64,000 bases of DNA, taken from contig OY764903.1 in the NCBI GenBank assembly GCA_963668605.1, positions 6,262,001 to 6,326,000 of the forward strand. Direction: 5' to 3'. A program made the position numbers and the translations under genes. The notes under the pieces were generated by a model. The model made no database searches, was not told the DNA's origin, and saw nothing but the letters and a program-made list of their open reading frames with translations. Of the stretch, positions 53,793-63,307 are shown piece by piece; positions within the stretch are counted from its first letter, which is position 1, and each line of letters begins with the position of its first letter. Origin of the DNA: G963668605 sp963668605 (lineage in GTDB: Bacteria; Acidobacteriota; Terriglobia; Bryobacterales; Bryobacteraceae).

Positions 53793-56108
53793 TCACTGAG
53801 CCCGTTTTCGTAAGGAGTAGTCTTCCGCTGTGACTGTGAGGTTCGGGTTGTAGAACGGGTCTTTCCCAATGATCTCCTTCCATTTGGCACGCAGCGCCGC
53901 GGTCTCCTGGGGGCGCGGATCGAGGTCTTCGGCCGTCTTGGAGTACGCTTCGAAATGGTAGAGCGAAGCGTGCGGCGTGTAGACCAGACGGTAACCTAGC
54001 TTGCCGATTTTGAGAGTCAGATCGATGTCGTTATAAGCCACTGGAAACTGCTCTTCGTCAAAGCCGCCCGCTTCCCGGAATACCTTGGCCGGCACCAGCA
54101 GACAGGCGGCGGTCAACGCGCTCACGTCGCGGACCACGTCGGGAAAATCGAAGTACGTTGGCTCGTCGCCGAAGAGGCCCTTGAAGGCGTGGCCGCAGAT
54201 GCCGAACAGGCCCATCACCACGCCGCCATGCTGAATCCGGTCATCCGGAAAGAGCAACCGTGCGCCGACCGCGCCGACCTCCGGCCGGCTCGCGATTTCG
54301 ACCATCGCGGTCAGCCAGCCCGCTTCGATCGCACAGATATCGTCGTTTAGGAAAAGCAACAGCGGAGAATCGCAACTCTTCGCCGCCGCATTATTGATTT
54401 CGGAATAATTGAACGGCCGGTTGCGCCAATCGATGTAGCGCACGCCGTGGCCGCCCTTCTTCCACCGCCGGGCGAATTTCTCGATGACGTCCGCCTTCGA
54501 GTTGTCGACGAGGACGATCTCATAATTCGGATAGTCCGTGACGGAGGCCAGCGTGTCGAGGTTGCGCTCGAGCACGTCGAGCCGCCCGCCCGAAGGAATG
54601 ATGATGCTGACTTGCGGCTTTTCCCGCAAGGCATAGCGTACGCGCCAGCGGCCCGGCCTGCGCCCGGGTTCCACCGTAGCGTCGATGCCGGCGAGTTTGA
54701 GATAGTTTTCTACCGCGCCGCGCGAGGAGGCCAGCACTTTGTCCTGGCTCTCCGAGGCGCGCGCCGAGACTTCAAGATTCGTGCGCCAGTGGTAGAGGAT
54801 TTTGGGAATATGCACGATGCGGCGCGCCTTCAAACTCATGCGCAGCAGAAGGTCGTGATCCTGGCTGACATCGGACTCGCGGCGAAAGCCGCCCACCTCC
54901 AGCGCCAACTCGCGGCGGAAGACCATCAGATGGCAAATGTAGTTCTCCGAGAGAATCAGATTGGGCGACCAGTCGGGTTTGAAGAACGGCTCTGTGCGGA
55001 TGCCGAACTCGTCCGAGTGATCTTCGTCGGAGTAGAGGATATCGGCTTGAGGCTCTTGGTGCAGGGCGTCGACGACGTGGAACAGCGCGTCTTCGGCCAG
55101 TTCGTCGTCGTGATCGAGCAACGCGGTGAACTCGCCTCTCGCCATGGCCAGCGCGGCGTTCGAGGCGGTCGAGATGCCGCTGTTTTTTGGCAGTTGTTCA
55201 AAGCGCACGCGCGCATCCTGCGCGGCATACTTGCGCAGGATCCCGTCGATCCATTCCGAGCGCGAGCAGTCGTCAACAATGCACAACTCCCAATTGGGGT
55301 AACTCTGCGCGAGCACGGATTTGAGCGTGCGCTCAAGGATCCTGGGATCGGTCTTGTAGACCGGCATGAGAATGCTGATCAGCGGGCGCGTGTGGAAACT
55401 GTCGAGTTTCAGGCGGATCAGTTCTTCATCGCGCGTGTCGAATTCCGCGATCCAACGCGCGTAGTCGTTTGGGAAACCGCTGACATGATCCACTAGCAGC
55501 GGCATGCGCGCTTCGCTGATCTGGCCGCGGCCATTGCGCGCCCGCACGATAATCACATGGCGGCCGTTGATCAGCGACATGGTGTCGAATCGGACAATGA
55601 AACCGCAGCGGTCCGCTTTGGGAATGCCGGGAAACGAACGCGCCACGTCGGGCCGGTAGATTCCGTAGCGCGCTTCGAGCGGGGCCGCGTCGCCTACGAT
55701 CACGTCGACATGTTCAACGCCTTCGTTTGAGACGGCCCAGCCACGAATCTCGATCGTTCCGCTGCGCGGTTCGTAATCGGCGGGCTCTTCGCAAACCACG
55801 CGGAACTGCTCTTCGCCGTGTGCGCCGCGACCGAAATGGCGCAGGTCGCGGAGTCCATTGTTCAGCTTTAGCAACAGGCCGCCGCCGCGCACCAGCGCTT
55901 TCCAGATGCGGCTGTTCAGGATGTTGCGTGTCTCCTGAAAGGCCATGCCTGCACGCGCCTGCACTTGCCCGAGGCGCATGTCGATGCGGTCGAACTCATT
56001 GCGCTGGCGTTCGAGAGATTCCGACAGCGCGCGGCGCGTCTCCTGCAGCGACCGCTCCAGCTCCGTTTGCCGCGCGATTAGCGCTTCAATCAATTCGCGT
56101 TCGCTCAT
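53793..56108 (-). CDS. Tandem GT2 glycosyltransferase with coiled coil and GWA module
   Basis: A 771-residue protein. Residues 1-60 are a coiled coil. About 117-200 hold the beta module (TIEIRGWAVSNEG, YRPDVARSFPG, DRCGFIVRFD, INGRHVIIVRARNG). Two GT2 domains follow: the first about 243-480 (LISILMPVYKTDP, CIVDDCSRSEW, LLDHDDELAEDAL), the second about 500-745 (VSIIIPSGGRLDVL, FNYSEINNAA, LFLNDDICAIEAGW). This tandem architecture is common in rhamnan/O-antigen assembly proteins that add two residues alternately. The gene is 7 bases after the SDR at 56116. Confidence 0.85.
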   Translation of the reverse strand: MSERELIEALIARQTELERSLQETRRALSESLERQRNEFDRIDMRLGQVQARAGMAFQETRNILNSRIWKALVRGGGLLLKLNNGLRDLRHFGRGAHGEEQFRVVCEEPADYEPRSGTIEIRGWAVSNEGVEHVDVIVGDAAPLEARYGIYRPDVARSFPGIPKADRCGFIVRFDTMSLINGRHVIIVRARNGRGQISEARMPLLVDHVSGFPNDYARWIAEFDTRDEELIRLKLDSFHTRPLISILMPVYKTDPRILERTLKSVLAQSYPNWELCIVDDCSRSEWIDGILRKYAAQDARVRFEQLPKNSGISTASNAALAMARGEFTALLDHDDELAEDALFHVVDALHQEPQADILYSDEDHSDEFGIRTEPFFKPDWSPNLILSENYICHLMVFRRELALEVGGFRRESDVSQDHDLLLRMSLKARRIVHIPKILYHWRTNLEVSARASESQDKVLASSRGAVENYLKLAGIDATVEPGRRPGRWRVRYALREKPQVSIIIPSGGRLDVLERNLDTLASVTDYPNYEIVLVDNSKADVIEKFARRWKKGGHGVRYIDWRNRPFNYSEINNAAAKSCDSPLLLFLNDDICAIEAGWLTAMVEIASRPEVGAVGARLLFPDDRIQHGGVVMGLFGICGHAFKGLFGDEPTYFDFPDVVRDVSALTAACLLVPAKVFREAGGFDEEQFPVAYNDIDLTLKIGKLGYRLVYTPHASLYHFEAYSKTAEDLDPRPQETAALRAKWKEIIGKDPFYNPNLTVTAEDYSLRKRAQ

Positions 56109-56115
56109 GCCCTCT

Positions 56116-57189
56116 TCAACCTAGCAGCACCCGTTTCACCAAAGCCTCTTCGGTGCAAATCCAGTCGTGGATTCCGGCCAGAATCTGTTCAGCTCCGCGC
56201 CTGGGGCGCCATCCGTCGAACTCGGTCAGGCGGCGCTGATCGGTGAGGAAAATGCGCACGTCCGCGGTACGGTTCTCCGGAACCGCGCCAAGCGTAATCC
56301 GGTTGCCGGTGATCTTTGCGCACAGCTCCGTCATTTCGCACAACGAGAGACTTATACTCCGGCCACCGCCTGCGTTGAAGAGCGTGCCGGAGTAGCGCCC
56401 GAGATTGCGAATCTGATGGGCCACCAGATCACAGAGATCGTCGATGTGCAGCATGTCGCGCACCTGTTTGCCCGCACCGCCGAAGCCAATGTAATTCAGA
56501 TTACGCTTGAAGTGGTGCGCGGCGACCCAAAGCGAGACGACGCCCTGGTCCGTCTTGCCCATTTGCCATGGCCCGGCGATCACGCCGCAGCGCAGGATGG
56601 CCGCGCGGAATCCGTAGGCGTCGGCGTACTCGGCCGCCATGTACTCGGCCGCGAGCTTCGTCATCCCATAGAGCGAGCGCGCACCATGCAGCGGGAAGTC
56701 TTCGCCGACGCCCTCCGCCGAAGCGCCGGGTACGGACTGCCCGTCGAGCAGCGTAAAGCGCGTCTCATCTTCGCGGAACGCAAGGTTATTGAGCGCCTCC
56801 ACCGGATAGACGCGGCTGGTGGAGAGAAACAGAAAATCGGCGCCGGTCTTGCGCGCCAGTTCGAGGCAACGGAAGCAACCCGTGAGATTGGTTTGGATGA
56901 GGTACTCCGGCGATCCACCGTAGCCGGCCTGTGCGGAGGGTTCCGCAGAACATTCGATAATCAGATCCGGTGTTTCCGGTAAGCTCTCGAGATCTTCGGG
57001 CGAGCGGATATCGCCATGCACGAAACGGACACCGGCCGCGGCCAAGCGAGGCAGGTTGAGCTCCGAGCCCCTGCGGTGCAGATTGTCGAAGCTGGTGATG
57101 CCGGCGCCGGGGAACGCGCCGCGCAGCGCGATGGCGAGGCTAGAGCCAACAAAACCCGCACCGCCGGTGATCAGAATGCGGCTATGCAC
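56116..57189 (-). CDS. NAD-dependent nucleotide-sugar epimerase/dehydratase
   Basis: A 357-residue extended SDR. RILITGGAGFVGSSLA binds NAD. STSRVYPVEAL and SLYGMTK (Tyr174, Lys178) provide the active site, and ILRCGVIAGPWQMGKTDQGV resembles the CDP-paratose 2-epimerase group, as in the gene at 48905 but with the Tyr intact. The start is GTG 57189, supported by a GGAG box seven bases upstream; it overlaps the upstream stop by eight bases. An ATG at 57213 is the alternative. The substrate is probably a CDP- or dTDP-sugar. Confidence 0.8.
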   Translation of the reverse strand: MHSRILITGGAGFVGSSLAIALRGAFPGAGITSFDNLHRRGSELNLPRLAAAGVRFVHGDIRSPEDLESLPETPDLIIECSAEPSAQAGYGGSPEYLIQTNLTGCFRCLELARKTGADFLFLSTSRVYPVEALNNLAFREDETRFTLLDGQSVPGASAEGVGEDFPLHGARSLYGMTKLAAEYMAAEYADAYGFRAAILRCGVIAGPWQMGKTDQGVVSLWVAAHHFKRNLNYIGFGGAGKQVRDMLHIDDLCDLVAHQIRNLGRYSGTLFNAGGGRSISLSLCEMTELCAKITGNRITLGAVPENRTADVRIFLTDQRRLTEFDGWRPRRGAEQILAGIHDWICTEEALVKRVLLG

Positions 57190-57925
57190 GTGGTATCTCC
57201 CGGGCGTAATCACCGCGTGCCAGCGCTTTCTCCAGCCACAGATAGAGCACGATGAAAAGATAGCGGCTGCCCATCTCCTTGATCTTCAACTTAGAGACGC
57301 CGCTCTTGCGGTTGGTCCATGTGATCGGCACGATTCCGAAGGTGTAACCGCGCACGATCGCCTTGAGCGGCATCTCCACCGTCAGATTGAAGTGTGGCGA
57401 AATCAAAGGCTGCATGCCTTCGATGACGTAGCTGCGATAGAGCTTGAAGGCGTTTGTGAAATCGTTGAACGGCACGGCAAAGAGGATCCGAATGAACCAG
57501 TTTGCCATGCGGTTGAGCAGGAGTTTGTGCGTGGGGTAGTCCACGACTTTGCTTCCGCGAAGAAAGCGTGAGCCGAAGACGCAGTCGTAGCCCTCACCGA
57601 GTTTGCGGTAGCAGGCGACCAGATCGCGGGCGCTGTCCGAGCGATCCGCCATCATGACAGCTACCGCATCGCCAGTTGCGGAGGATAAACCGACGCGTAC
57701 GGCCATGCCGAAACCGTGCCGCCCGTTGTTGTACAGCAGGTGGATCTGCGGGTACTCCAGTATCAGGCGTTCCACGATAGCGACAGTCGCATCGGAACTG
57801 CCGTCGTCCACCAGAATCAGCTCATGCGGAATCGATTCCTCGTTAAGTGTCGCGACGAGGTCCCGGAGCGTCTCTTCGACAGAGCCCTCTTCATCGCGCG
57901 CGGGAATGACCACGGAAAGTTTCAA
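57182..57925 (-). CDS. GT2 polyprenyl-phosphate sugar transferase (DPM1-like)
   Basis: A 247-residue GT-A enzyme starting MKLSVVIPARDEEGSVEETL. LILVDDGSSDATV, NNGRHGFGMAVRVGL and AVMMADRSDSARD give the usual motifs, with ADRSD in the DxD place. SRFLRGSKVVDYP and FTNAFKLYRSYVIEGM are typical of DPM-like enzymes. It would transfer a sugar from a nucleotide to polyprenyl phosphate. Unlike the copy at 23970 it has no GtrA next to it. It overlaps the SDR downstream, suggesting that the SDR's sugar is its donor. Confidence 0.84.
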   Translation of the reverse strand: MKLSVVIPARDEEGSVEETLRDLVATLNEESIPHELILVDDGSSDATVAIVERLILEYPQIHLLYNNGRHGFGMAVRVGLSSATGDAVAVMMADRSDSARDLVACYRKLGEGYDCVFGSRFLRGSKVVDYPTHKLLLNRMANWFIRILFAVPFNDFTNAFKLYRSYVIEGMQPLISPHFNLTVEMPLKAIVRGYTFGIVPITWTNRKSGVSKLKIKEMGSRYLFIVLYLWLEKALARGDYAREIPRA

Positions 57926-57967
57926 GCGTGCACTATACCCTTTTCAAAGTAACATCACGGTCCGGAC

Positions 57968-59899
57968 CTACTCCAAGCGCAGTCCCGCATCTTCGCGGTC
58001 TTTTACGAGCGCGAGGTGATAATACGGATCGGCGCGATGTGCCCAGCGCTGCAAGAACAGCTCGCGCTCTTCGCTGTGCGTACCCGGCATGCGTGTACGC
58101 GATTCGTCGTGACGCAGCAGCGCGCCTGGTTCGCAGATCACCTGATAGCTGCGCTCGCGCAGCCGTAGACACAAATCCACATCGTTGTAGTTCACCGGGA
58201 AATCCAAATCGAAGCCGCCCAATTCGAGAAATACGCTCTTGCGAATCGCCAGACAAGCGCCGGTGACCGCACTGGCGTTGCGTGCGCAATCGAGCCAGGG
58301 CCACCAGGAACTGCCAAACGTACCGCGCCAGGGATGGCCCGTCGCGTCCATCATTCCAAGCACTATACCGGCATGTTGCACTGTGCCCGACGGATAGACC
58401 AGCTTCGCTCCGACGGCGCCGATCTCCGGCCGTTGCGCCTGCCCGACGAGCAATTCCAACCATTCCGCGGTCAGCGGGAGCACGTCATCGTTGAGAAACA
58501 CGAGGATTTCGCCGCGTGCCGCTTCCGCTCCGGCATTGTTCATGCGCGCATAGTGGAACGGGCCGGCATAGGGCACGCGCGTGCACTGCAGTGTGGCGAG
58601 CAGGGCATCCATCGCCGCGTTGTCGCGCGTCTTGTGCTGCACGATGACTGTCTCGCGGTGTGCATACGTGGTGTTCTTCCAGATGCCTTCGAGACAGCGG
58701 CTGAGCAGCGCGGCGTTGCGCGAGCATATGATCAGGCTGACCAGCGGACGCCCTTGCACGACGGGACGCACCTGATAGCGGTTTGCGATCGCGCTGTCCA
58801 GGATCCGCACTGCCCGGCCGCGCCGTGTCATGGCGTCGGCCAGCGCGCGGCGCCCGGCGGCGTGAGTTTCGGGTTTCGATTCCGCGGTCGACGCTGTGGA
58901 ACCGTCGTGCATGCGCCAGTGGTAGAGTACGCGTGGAATGTGACCGACAGCCGCACTCTGCTCGCTAACTCGAAGCGCCAGGTCGTAATCCTGCGCGCCG
59001 TCGCACTCCGGGCGGAAACCGCCGGCGAGATCCCAGGCCTTGCGCGAAAGCACGAGAAAATGGCCCATATACATGCAGGCGGTGAGCAGTTCCGGCGACC
59101 AGTCCGGACGGAAGATGGGTTGCGTGCGGCGGCCGGATTGGTCGAGGCGGTCCTCGTCAGAATAGATCAGATCGTAGTCGCGCTGCTGAGACAACTCCGC
59201 GACGGATTCCAGCGCGAAGGGCGAAAGTGCGTCGTCGTGGTCGAGAAATCCCAAGTACTCGCCCTGCGCGAGAGAGGCCGCTTTGTTCAAAGCGCCGGAG
59301 ATGCCCAGCGGCGCATCGCTGCGGACGAAGCTGATTCGCGGATCGGAAGCCGCCTGTGGCGCCAAGTATTCGCGCACCCAATCCGCCGTGGAAGCGTCGT
59401 CGCAGACGCACAACTGCCAGTTGTCATAGCGCTGTTCACGCACCGATTCGAGCGCCGCCTGCAGCCACTCGCGGCGTGGATTGTGCACAGGCATGACGAC
59501 GCTGAGTAGTGGCTTGCGACTCCACACGGGAGCGTCGGGTTCGGGTTGCTGTTCGAGCCACAGCGCGTATTCATCTTCGGCCGAAGCTCCGTCCGCGAAC
59601 TTGAGAAAAAGCGGGTGTAGCGGCGAGTGCAGTAGCGCTTGCCCAGCTTTGCGTTTGTAGTCGGAGGCCAGCACTCCCGCTTTGCGCAAGGCCAGGAAGA
59701 GGCGGCTGTTTTCGACGGTGTAAAGGCGGCCGGCCAACTCGCGATTGGCTTCGGTCAGACGGCTGATGCGTTTCTCGAATTGTTCGAGGACATCGAGCAG
59801 GGCGGATGCCTCCTCGTGCGAGAGGCTGCCGCGCTCTTCCGCCATGCTGCGGCGCAGCCGCCGGATCGCTTCGCGCGTGCTGTCCGGTTTGTCTTCCAA
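57968..59899 (-). CDS. Tandem GT2 glycosyltransferase
   Basis: A 643-residue protein. A helical/coiled-coil N terminus (1-65) precedes two GT2 domains. The first, about 129-360, has LLSVVMPVHNPRREWLQ, CVCDDASTADWV, GFLDHDDALSPFAL and DRLDQSGRRTQPIF. The second, about 385-620, has LVSLIICSRNAALLSRCL, HYARMNNAGAEAARGE, LVFLNDDVLPLTAEWL and NYNDVDLCLRLRE. It is a paralogue of the protein at 53793 but lacks the GWA module. The start is TTG 59899 with an AGGA directly before it; an ATG at 59845 is possible. It probably makes a disaccharide repeat. Confidence 0.84.
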   Translation of the reverse strand: MEDKPDSTREAIRRLRRSMAEERGSLSHEEASALLDVLEQFEKRISRLTEANRELAGRLYTVENSRLFLALRKAGVLASDYKRKAGQALLHSPLHPLFLKFADGASAEDEYALWLEQQPEPDAPVWSRKPLLSVVMPVHNPRREWLQAALESVREQRYDNWQLCVCDDASTADWVREYLAPQAASDPRISFVRSDAPLGISGALNKAASLAQGEYLGFLDHDDALSPFALESVAELSQQRDYDLIYSDEDRLDQSGRRTQPIFRPDWSPELLTACMYMGHFLVLSRKAWDLAGGFRPECDGAQDYDLALRVSEQSAAVGHIPRVLYHWRMHDGSTASTAESKPETHAAGRRALADAMTRRGRAVRILDSAIANRYQVRPVVQGRPLVSLIICSRNAALLSRCLEGIWKNTTYAHRETVIVQHKTRDNAAMDALLATLQCTRVPYAGPFHYARMNNAGAEAARGEILVFLNDDVLPLTAEWLELLVGQAQRPEIGAVGAKLVYPSGTVQHAGIVLGMMDATGHPWRGTFGSSWWPWLDCARNASAVTGACLAIRKSVFLELGGFDLDFPVNYNDVDLCLRLRERSYQVICEPGALLRHDESRTRMPGTHSEERELFLQRWAHRADPYYHLALVKDREDAGLRLE

Positions 59900-59965
59900 T
59901 CCTATAGTTTACACGCCGCGTGCATGCACTTCGCTATGATAATGAATGACATCTTTGGAGGGTTC

Positions 59966-60700
59966 ATGAAGGGCGTCGTTTTAGCCGGTGGTACCGGAAG
60001 CCGGCTGTTTCCGCTAACCAAGATCACGAACAAGCATCTGCTGCCGATCTTCGACAAGCCGATGATCTACTACCCGCTGCAGGCGCTTGTGGGAGCAGGT
60101 ATCGAGGACATCATGGTTGTCACGGGCGGAAAGAATTCGGGCGATTTTCTGCGCCTGCTTGGCAATGGCAAAGAGTTCGGCCTGAAGCATCTGAACTACG
60201 CCTATCAGGAAGGTGAAGGCGGTATCGCCGACGCGCTGGCCCTGGCTGAGCATTTCGCCGACGGGCAGAAGATCTGCGTGATTCTGGGCGACAATATCAT
60301 CGAAGGCAACATCCGCGCGGCTGTCGACGACTTCATTAAGCAGCCCAAAGGGGCAAAGATCTTGCTGAAGGAAGTCACCGACGCCGAGCGCTTCGGCGTG
60401 GCAGAATTGCGGGACGGCCGCATTGTGGGAATCGAAGAGAAACCGAAACAGCCGAAGTCGAATTACGCTGTCACGGGCATCTACATGTTTGACGAGACAG
60501 TCTTCTCCAAGGTCCGCGAGTTGGTGCCATCGCGCCGCGGCGAACTGGAAATCACCGATGTAAACAACGCCTACATCGCGGAAGGCACGATGTCATTTTC
60601 CTACCTGGAAGGTTGGTGGACGGACGCGGGGACATTTGACTCGCTGCTCCGCGCCGCCAATCTGGTGGAGGCGACACGCCGCGCGGCGCCGGAGAAATGA
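59966..60700 (+). CDS. rmlA: Glucose-1-phosphate thymidylyltransferase, short form
   Basis: A 244-residue nucleotidyltransferase. VVLAGGTGSRLFPLTKITNK is the nucleotide loop, HLLPIFDKPMIYYPL binds the sugar phosphate, and VILGDNIIEGN has the metal Asp. It is shorter than the usual RmlA (about 290 residues), missing the C-terminal helices, as in short archaeal/cyanobacterial-type members. It makes dTDP-glucose, the start of dTDP-rhamnose and of the dTDP-3-amino sugar made by the 9738-11782 genes. ATG 59966 follows a TTGGAGGG box. It is coupled to the next gene by ATGATG. Confidence 0.9.
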   Translation: MKGVVLAGGTGSRLFPLTKITNKHLLPIFDKPMIYYPLQALVGAGIEDIMVVTGGKNSGDFLRLLGNGKEFGLKHLNYAYQEGEGGIADALALAEHFADGQKICVILGDNIIEGNIRAAVDDFIKQPKGAKILLKEVTDAERFGVAELRDGRIVGIEEKPKQPKSNYAVTGIYMFDETVFSKVRELVPSRRGELEITDVNNAYIAEGTMSFSYLEGWWTDAGTFDSLLRAANLVEATRRAAPEK

Positions 60701-61290
60701 TGGCCACAGATTCTCCCGTGAGATTGGAACTCGAGACGAAACCGGCCGGAACCGAGCACCTGGAACTGACGCTGCCCGATTGCGAGAAGGGCATCGGTAC
60801 GGTGATCCAATCGCCGAATTCGGCTGACTTGATCGACGGCGTGAAGTTACAACCCTATCCACTTTGGCCGGACGATCGCGGGTATTTTCTTGAGATCATC
60901 CGCATTGGCTATGGATTGGCGGCCGATTTTCCCGTCGCCAGTTCGCAGGTTTCAGCGGCGCTCAGCTATCCCGGAACGATCAAAGCGTTTCACTATCACC
61001 GCCATCAGACTGACCTATGGGTGCCGTCGGTCGGAATGTTTCAGGTGGCGCTGGTGGATCTGCGACGCGATTCAGTAACCTTCGGCCGGCGCAATACGCT
61101 CTATGTCGGCGCGCTGCGGCCGTGGCAGGTGTTGATTCCGACGGGAGTCGGACACGGCTATAAGGTGATTGGCGAGACGCCCGGCGTGCTGACGTACGTG
61201 ACGGACCGCTTCTACAATCCAAAAGACGAAGGACGCATCCCGCATAACGAGCCGCACATTCATTACGACTGGGAAACGCAGTATAAATAG
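60697..61290 (+). CDS. dTDP-4-keto-6-deoxyhexose 3,5-epimerase-like cupin (RmlC-like)
   Basis: A 197-residue RmlC-family cupin. Residues 1-45 are an unusual extension. The core has DDRGYFLEIIR, SSQVSAALSYPGTIKAFHYH (His99 as probable base), HQTDLW, and VLIPTGVGHGYKVIGE. It would epimerise dTDP-4-keto-6-deoxyglucose at C3 and C5 to give the L-lyxo sugar leading to dTDP-rhamnose. The TIKAFHYH region differs from the classical form, so another keto-sugar may be the substrate. RmlB and RmlD are not in the window. ATG 60697 overlaps the rmlA stop. Confidence 0.82.
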   Translation: MMATDSPVRLELETKPAGTEHLELTLPDCEKGIGTVIQSPNSADLIDGVKLQPYPLWPDDRGYFLEIIRIGYGLAADFPVASSQVSAALSYPGTIKAFHYHRHQTDLWVPSVGMFQVALVDLRRDSVTFGRRNTLYVGALRPWQVLIPTGVGHGYKVIGETPGVLTYVTDRFYNPKDEGRIPHNEPHIHYDWETQYK

Positions 61291-61371
61291 ACCGGCCAAA
61301 CTGCACGGCGTGAAGCTGTTCGCAAGGTGCTGGTTGTGAACGGCTATGTGCGAGGTACGCTTTCGCTCCAA

Positions 61372-63003
61372 TTAGGGCTCGACGCGCCAGACATCGTAAC
61401 GGTTTAATTCCCCTGGGATCCACGCATACGGCAACTCACCGATGCCATTGCTGTGAAAGCTGATGCCGTGCTCCGGGCTCATCGTCCGTCCACCGCGACC
61501 GAAGAACCGCCGACGCTCCAGGAGTGTGCGCCGCGGGAAACGACTCAAGATTACGTCGCCGCCTTCCAGTCGGCCCAGCACCATCACCTCGCCCGGTCGC
61601 GGTTGTGACCCCGATGGATTCGAAGGCAGTGCTCCCGCGCGGAGTGCGTACCAGTAAAAGCCCCATTGGCCGCTGAACCAGACGCGTTCTCCGGATTGGA
61701 TACGCGGAGCAATCAACTCCGCCGCCGCTTTGCGGCCGACGTTTGCGAAATCCGCATCCGCGCGCAAGAGCATTACGGAAAAGACGGCGCTCACGGAAAC
61801 GATCACGGCGATCGCAGTGATCTGCAGGAAAGGCGTCAATCGCACGGCCAACACGGCGATCAGCAAGGCTATTGCGGGACCCGAGGCGGCGAGATACTTC
61901 GGAGGCATGTGCAGATGAACTGCGGTAGGCAGGCCGATCAGAAGCCATGCTCCCATTGAGATTTGGAAGTGATCCCGGTTCCACAAAGCGCAAAGCAGAA
62001 TGTCGGCGAGGGCCACGGTTCCGAGCATTCTGGCAACCGGCATCCAGGCCGGAGATGGCGCCAGAATTACTTTCCACGCGATGACCACCGCGACGGGCAG
62101 CAGCCACAGCCAGCGGTATCGCAGGCCCTTGATCTGGAGTGCAAACCAGGCGGCAGCCAGTGGCGTCAGTATGGCCCAGTAGGCTAGATAGGCTCGCAGG
62201 TTTCCCGGCACGTTCGCAAGGCTTTCCATCCAGGCCGGCGGTGCCAATCCCCCACCCAGCTCTGAGGTGATTTTGACTAGAGCACCAAAGATAGCCGCCG
62301 CGAGAACCAGTGGCATCCAAAGCCGTAAGGGGATTCGCCGCCAGCTTTTCCAATCGAGAATCCGGCCGTCTTCGCGCATCAATAACGCAACCACAAGAAT
62401 GAGAAAGGCCATGTGGGGCCGCCCGAATGGCGCGAGGCCCAGCGCCAGAACGCCGGCTGCCGCTTGCCACCACTTGCGCTCCATCTTCCACGCCAACAAG
62501 CGTTCTACTCCTATGGTCCCCAAGGACATCGCAAGCGTGTCCGGCATTACGGTCGTGGCCATCAACAGCACGGGCGGAAGGCTCGCCAGGATGAGCCCGG
62601 AATAGACAGCGGCGCGCGGTCCCAATCCGAGCCGAAGCGCCAAGGACACGGTAGCGAGAATTCCAGCCCATAGCACCAGCATTTGCTGCAAATGACCGAG
62701 CCACTCGGCGCCGCCGGCCAGCATCAGCGGCGTCAGAGCATAGCCACCCAACGACATGTTGGGCGCCGCCGTGGCGACCACGTCGCAAGCGTCTTTCCCG
62801 AACCAGCAGAGTTCAAAGGCCATCGGATGCAGCGGCGCCTTGAGTATCTGCCGTGCCTGCAATAGAAAGAAGGGATCGTCGATCGTGTATGCCTTGTTCA
62901 AGAAAGGGATCAAGCATAAGCCTGAAAGCAGAAGCGCGGGGGCGGCGGTTCGAAGTACCGCCCGGAGCGACGGACAGGCGGTGAAGTTGATCGTCCCAGG
63001 CAC
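61372..63003 (-). CDS. Membrane glycosyltransferase, GT39/GT83-like
   Basis: A 543-residue protein with about eleven membrane helices. The first outer loop LNKAYTIDDPFFLLQARQIL contains the acidic DD pair expected of GT-C enzymes such as ArnT/PMT. AAPNMSLGGYALTPLMLAGG follows, and the C-terminal soluble part has SRFPRRTLLERRRFFGRGG and NRYDVWRVEP. It probably moves a sugar from polyprenyl phosphate onto a lipid or protein in the periplasm. The start is GTG 63003. It is convergent with the RmlC-like gene, 81 bases apart. Confidence 0.68.
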   Translation of the reverse strand: MPGTINFTACPSLRAVLRTAAPALLLSGLCLIPFLNKAYTIDDPFFLLQARQILKAPLHPMAFELCWFGKDACDVVATAAPNMSLGGYALTPLMLAGGAEWLGHLQQMLVLWAGILATVSLALRLGLGPRAAVYSGLILASLPPVLLMATTVMPDTLAMSLGTIGVERLLAWKMERKWWQAAAGVLALGLAPFGRPHMAFLILVVALLMREDGRILDWKSWRRIPLRLWMPLVLAAAIFGALVKITSELGGGLAPPAWMESLANVPGNLRAYLAYWAILTPLAAAWFALQIKGLRYRWLWLLPVAVVIAWKVILAPSPAWMPVARMLGTVALADILLCALWNRDHFQISMGAWLLIGLPTAVHLHMPPKYLAASGPAIALLIAVLAVRLTPFLQITAIAVIVSVSAVFSVMLLRADADFANVGRKAAAELIAPRIQSGERVWFSGQWGFYWYALRAGALPSNPSGSQPRPGEVMVLGRLEGGDVILSRFPRRTLLERRRFFGRGGRTMSPEHGISFHSNGIGELPYAWIPGELNRYDVWRVEP

Positions 63004-63307
63004 TAGAAGCTAGTGTAACCTTGAGTGGTCACTCCAGTCCGGGATGTGCCGGCCTGAGCCGGCCCGCGGATGCTACGATTCTATCCGATGCGTAAAGCCT
63101 GCCTCCCCCGTGCCCAGGTCGCCTCTGTCCGCTGACCAGGAGGAAAGTGATGCTTCGGAATACCTTCATCAGTCGTCATGGAGGCGTAAGAAGTTGATCT
63201 CTTCGCTGAACGAGAAATATCTGCGCGAGGCCTCGGTTCCGCAAAACACTTGGCCCATCATGAAGGCATTCTGAAGCGGATCCGGCTTGTACCGCGGCGT
63301 AAGCCGT
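63004..63307. other. Non-coding gap before the last gene
   Basis: About 300 bases with short frames only. No recognisable gene or stable stem-loop was found. It should contain the promoter for the minus-strand gene at 61372-63003. Confidence 0.4.

Noticed and set aside
54447..55496. 349-residue plus-strand frame
   Set aside because: It is antisense to the tandem GT2 gene, which has complete GT2 motifs.
58334..59509. 391-residue plus-strand frame
   Set aside because: It is antisense to the GT2 gene at 57968-59899 and has no domain.
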